A model generated the notes under the pieces. It searched no databases, had not been told where the DNA came from, and worked only from the letters and a program-made list of their open reading frames with translations. Source: Welwitschia mirabilis (taxonomy: Eukaryota; Gnetophyta; Gnetopsida; Welwitschiales). Taken from it: a stretch of DNA of 36,152 nt. The DNA is taken from assembly GCA_051453625.1 (NCBI GenBank), contig JBOZIK010000001.1, forward strand, positions 76,774,225 through 76,810,376. Reading direction: 5' to 3'. Positions 33,481 through 36,152 of this stretch are shown here, one piece after another. How positions within the stretch are numbered: the stretch's first letter is position 1; the number at the start of each line of letters is the position of its first letter. The position numbers and the translations under genes were made by a program.

Positions 33481-35330
33481 CTTTAAAAAAGAAGCAACAT
33501 CCTTAAGTAAACTAAATTATGGAAGGGGTGCTATCCATCAGATCTTTTCTCTTTAATGGGACTACCTATCTTATTAAAAGATGAGGATGCAAGTTTACTT
33601 ATAATTTTTTTAAAGAAAATGGCTAAAAATACCCAGTTCCATTATCAACCCAAGTGTCAGAGGTTGAAAATTTTACTTCTTTGTTGTGCAGATGATCTTT
33701 TCTTATTTTATAGAGCAGATGACACATCCATTAGATTGCTAAATACAACTTTAAAACACTTTTCAAAGGTCTCATATCTCAAGGCAAATCTTACCAAAAT
33801 TCAAGCCTTTTTTGAAGGTATTTCTCAAGGTTAAAAAAACCATTACGTTCAAATCCTAGAGTACTCAGAAGGCATCCTCCCAGTGAGATATCTTGGGATG
33901 CCTCTTAACTCTAAGAAGCTATCCATTTTAGACTACCTTCCTATTATTTTAAGAACAATGGAAAGGATTAGATTTTAGATCACCAAATTTCTATCTTATG
34001 CAAGTAGACTTATGTTAGTTAAGGTTGTTCTACAAAGCCTATCCTCTTCCTAGTGTAGGGTTGTCATTATTCCTAAGAAAACTATCAATGAAATTAACTC
34101 TTTATGTAGGAAATTCCTAAGGACAGGATCTAATGAATAAACCAGGAAGGCCCCAGTGGCTTGGAACATCTTGTTCAAACCAAAATTAGCAGGGGAACTG
34201 GGCCTAATGGACTACACAGTGATGAATAAGTTACTAATATTGATACAATTATGGGATTTAGCACTCAAAAAAGACAATATCTGAGTTAAATGATGTCATG
34301 AATACCACTTTAAACATTCAAACATTTGGTAATTTCAGGTAAATTGAGAACTTCCTTGGTCATTAAAAAAGTGTTAAAACTCAGATCTCAAGCAAGGATA
34401 TGTATTCATTCTACAATAGATCCTTTAATTTGGAGAGTTATTGGTGCCCCCTTCTTCACTTCTTCCACTTTTACACAACTATGTCGTTAAACATCCAAGG
34501 TTGATTGGTGCTTCATAGTCTGGAATAGGTATGCCACTCCAAAACACTCCTTCGTCTCTTAATTAGCCTAGAACAATAGGCTTTCTATAAAAGATAGATT
34601 AATCAAATTTGGACTCTAAACTGAATTCATGTGTGCTTTTTATGGGAAGGTTGATGAAACAAGAGATCATATTTTTTCTGAATACCCCCCTATTTTAGTT
34701 TATTTAGAGAAGTTTTGAAACTAGTTCATTTTCAACCCCCTTCATGTAGCTAGATAGATAAAACACAAATTCAGATCTAGATCCACTTGGTACTACATCA
34801 TTAAATTTCTAATCACAGTTAGCATTTATTTCATTTGACAAAGCAGAAACGCAAAGGTTTTCAGGAAAATTGACTTCAAGACTCAAAGATTAATTAAGAA
34901 AATTCAAGGATAGTTAAAATTCAATCTTAGTTCTATTCAAAAGTTAAAGAACACTTAGAATAATCATAGATGATGTCAGATGTTAGGCATCTTTCCTCAG
35001 TTCTTAGGAAATAGCATCAGATTGAGTTGATTGCCTCCTGAGTTTATTCTATTTGCCTTCTCAAGATCATCATCAGGCTATAAAACCTTAGAGAAATGGG
35101 AGTGTGTTATGATACTCTTAACCAAGACTATTATTAGGATAGACTCATCAAGATACTTACCTCCTCAGAAGACAAGAAGAGATGCAGTTCACCTTATATT
35201 AGATGAGCCTCTCAGATGAAAAGGTTCTAATAAGCTAGTCTATAAATAATGCCGAAAGCATGATAGAATGAGAAGAACTAGCTATTAATGAAGTGGATCT
35301 GTTATACTATGTGTTGTACATTAGATGACT
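33481..35330 (+). mobile_element. Second L1-like LINE, 5'-truncated
   Basis: It starts in the middle of the RT domain and runs through the zf-RVT region to an undefined 3' end near 35330. It is a different copy from the LINE at 18900-22857; equivalent motifs differ in sequence. 5' truncation is the usual outcome of LINE insertion. No poly(A) tail or target duplication was found. Confidence 0.85.
33556..35000 (+). pseudogene. LINE ORF2 fragment: RT C-terminal half and zf-RVT
   Basis: It begins with FLKKMAKNTQFHYQPKCQRL and the catalytic box CADDLFLFYRADD (33690-33725), where both Asp are kept. Then come LKANLTKIQAF, LPVRYLGMPLNSKKL (33880-33920), TKFLSYASRLMLVKVVLQS, INSLCRKFLRTG and RKAPVAWNILFKPKLAGELG. 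The zf-RVT region at 34510-34690 reads TPKHSFVS, NNRLSIKDRLIKFGL and DETRDHIFSEYP. The first 92 codons are open; later stops break the frame. Fingers and endonuclease are absent. Confidence 0.92.
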
Positions 35331-35653
35331 TTTAAATGACTATAATTTTAAACATCAATTTTTAGTATTGTGATTTCTTTAAAATAGTGCTTTCCAGATT
35401 TATATTCTATGTGAAAAGTATGAGTTTGTGGAGATGCTTGCATAGGCAAGGCAATTGCTTTAAATGAAATTAGATTATTTATCATTCCTTTGTGCTATTT
35501 ATAGAGCCTCTCATAGTTCTCAGTAAGAGGTCTCTCAGTTTCCATTCACAAGAATTAAATCATAGATGATTGTTAACTCTATAACTAATCTTAATCTTAG
35601 AAAAGGTAGTTGCAAGGGCTTCTAGATATGTAAGGCTAATTGACATGCCTTGG

Positions 35654-35677
35654 TTTTTTTTTTTTTTTTTTTTTTTT
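35654..35677 (-). repeat. Homopolymer of 24 T (poly(A) on the minus strand)
   Basis: This is an uninterrupted run of 24 T. In sequence this decayed, an intact homopolymer suggests a recent retroposed tail or replication slippage. A minus-strand retroposon would lie to its right, but none was recognised. Confidence 0.9.
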
Positions 35678-35975
35678 CTGGACATCCTAAATTTTTCCAA
35701 CTTTGCTTTGTTTTTTTATTAGTGTCTGTTCTCTAAATCCATTGTTGCGATGCGTATTTTTGCTTCTAATTCCAATATTCTAAAGATCCAATTTAACTTG
35801 CAACATCTGAAAAGATAAATGTCTAATTGCACATAATACACATTTATATAGTGGGATCAACTTAATTATCATATACTTAGAGAAAACTATCAAAGGAGAA
35901 TATGAAAAATTGCTTTCATAAAGAAAAGGATAAATATTTTTGACTTTTGCTTTCAAGAAACAAAGATGAAGATGG

Positions 35976-36019
35976 AACGTAATGTAATGTAATGTAATGG
36001 AATGAAATGCAATGTAATG
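35976..36019. repeat. Pentanucleotide AATGT/AATGG microsatellite
   Basis: About eight units of AATGN in near-perfect 5-bp phase, with one AATGC and one AATGA variant. Confidence 0.85.
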
Positions 36020-36152
36020 AGTACATTTCTAATGCAATGAATTTAATTAAACTTCCAATCTATTATCACTTAGATTGATCCTTATAACCTATTTTAATTA
36101 TAAATTCATATTACTTAAATTGCAATTAAGATAAGCTATAAGGAAGAACAAT

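Larger units (their letters stand above)
35331..36152. other. Unassigned terminal interval with simple sequence
   Basis: No gene was recognised. It contains a 24-T run at 35654-35677 and an AATGT/AATGG array at 35976-36019. The last 150 bases loosely resemble part of the LTR at 7200-7420 (AATGCAATG runs followed by a TAATCC/TGATCC TTAT block), so another LTR may begin here. That match is weak. Confidence 0.35.

Noticed and set aside
1-36152. Host protein-coding or structural RNA genes
   Set aside because: No conserved host domain, splice-structured gene, tRNA or rRNA could be recognised on either strand; every supported coding trace is retroelement-like or of unknown origin inside one.

Overview
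The window looks like a heterochromatic, gene-poor stretch of a plant nuclear genome, most likely a flowering plant or other seed plant. It is strongly AT-rich. Every recognisable coding piece belongs to plant retrotransposon families (Ty3/gypsy of the Athila/Tat type, and L1-like LINEs). Reading frames are littered with TAA/TAG stops of the kind produced by decay of Gln and Trp codons. I found no intact host gene, no tRNA or rRNA gene, no CRISPR array and nothing bacterial. Six runs of N are assembly gaps.

Layout. (1) 1-8277: an Athila-like Ty3/gypsy element on the minus strand, running leftwards off the window: integrase, RNase H, reverse transcriptase (RT), protease, gag, a tRNA-Asp-type primer-binding site (PBS) at 7025-7042, and a 5' LTR from 7046. 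(2) 8278-14150: a pair of old direct repeats about 3.73 kb apart, read as the LTRs of a non-coding plus-strand element. A Met-tRNA-type PBS at 10822 sits in a four-copy 54-bp tandem array, and each repeat carries a minisatellite. (3) 14912-32886: two copies of one LTR (TGATAA...TTATCA) bracket about 18 kb. The right copy is the 5' LTR of a Tat-like minus-strand element, with an adjacent PBS, gag, protease, RT, RNase H and integrase. The left copy has no PBS and fits a 3' LTR or a solo LTR. Between integrase and the left LTR lie an antisense 215-codon reading frame with a TATA box, a field of 31-32-bp tandem repeats, an L1-like LINE (about 18.9-22.9 kb, plus strand), and a long sense reading frame with coiled-coil regions that ends just before the left LTR. 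(4) 32887-36152: a 5'-truncated second LINE, a 24-T homopolymer and a short pentanucleotide array.

How it fits together. The simplest reading is serial nesting of retroelements. The most interesting unit is the putative 18-kb Tat-like element, which would carry two accessory genes of unknown function (one sense, one antisense) plus a hypervariable tandem-repeat 3' region. Extra sense and antisense reading frames and 3' tandem repeats are known in Tat/Ogre/Grande elements, but I do not recognise either protein here. Assembly is a caution: two gaps are flanked by near-identical repeats that look like unmerged contig ends, and two others sit between diverged duplicates.
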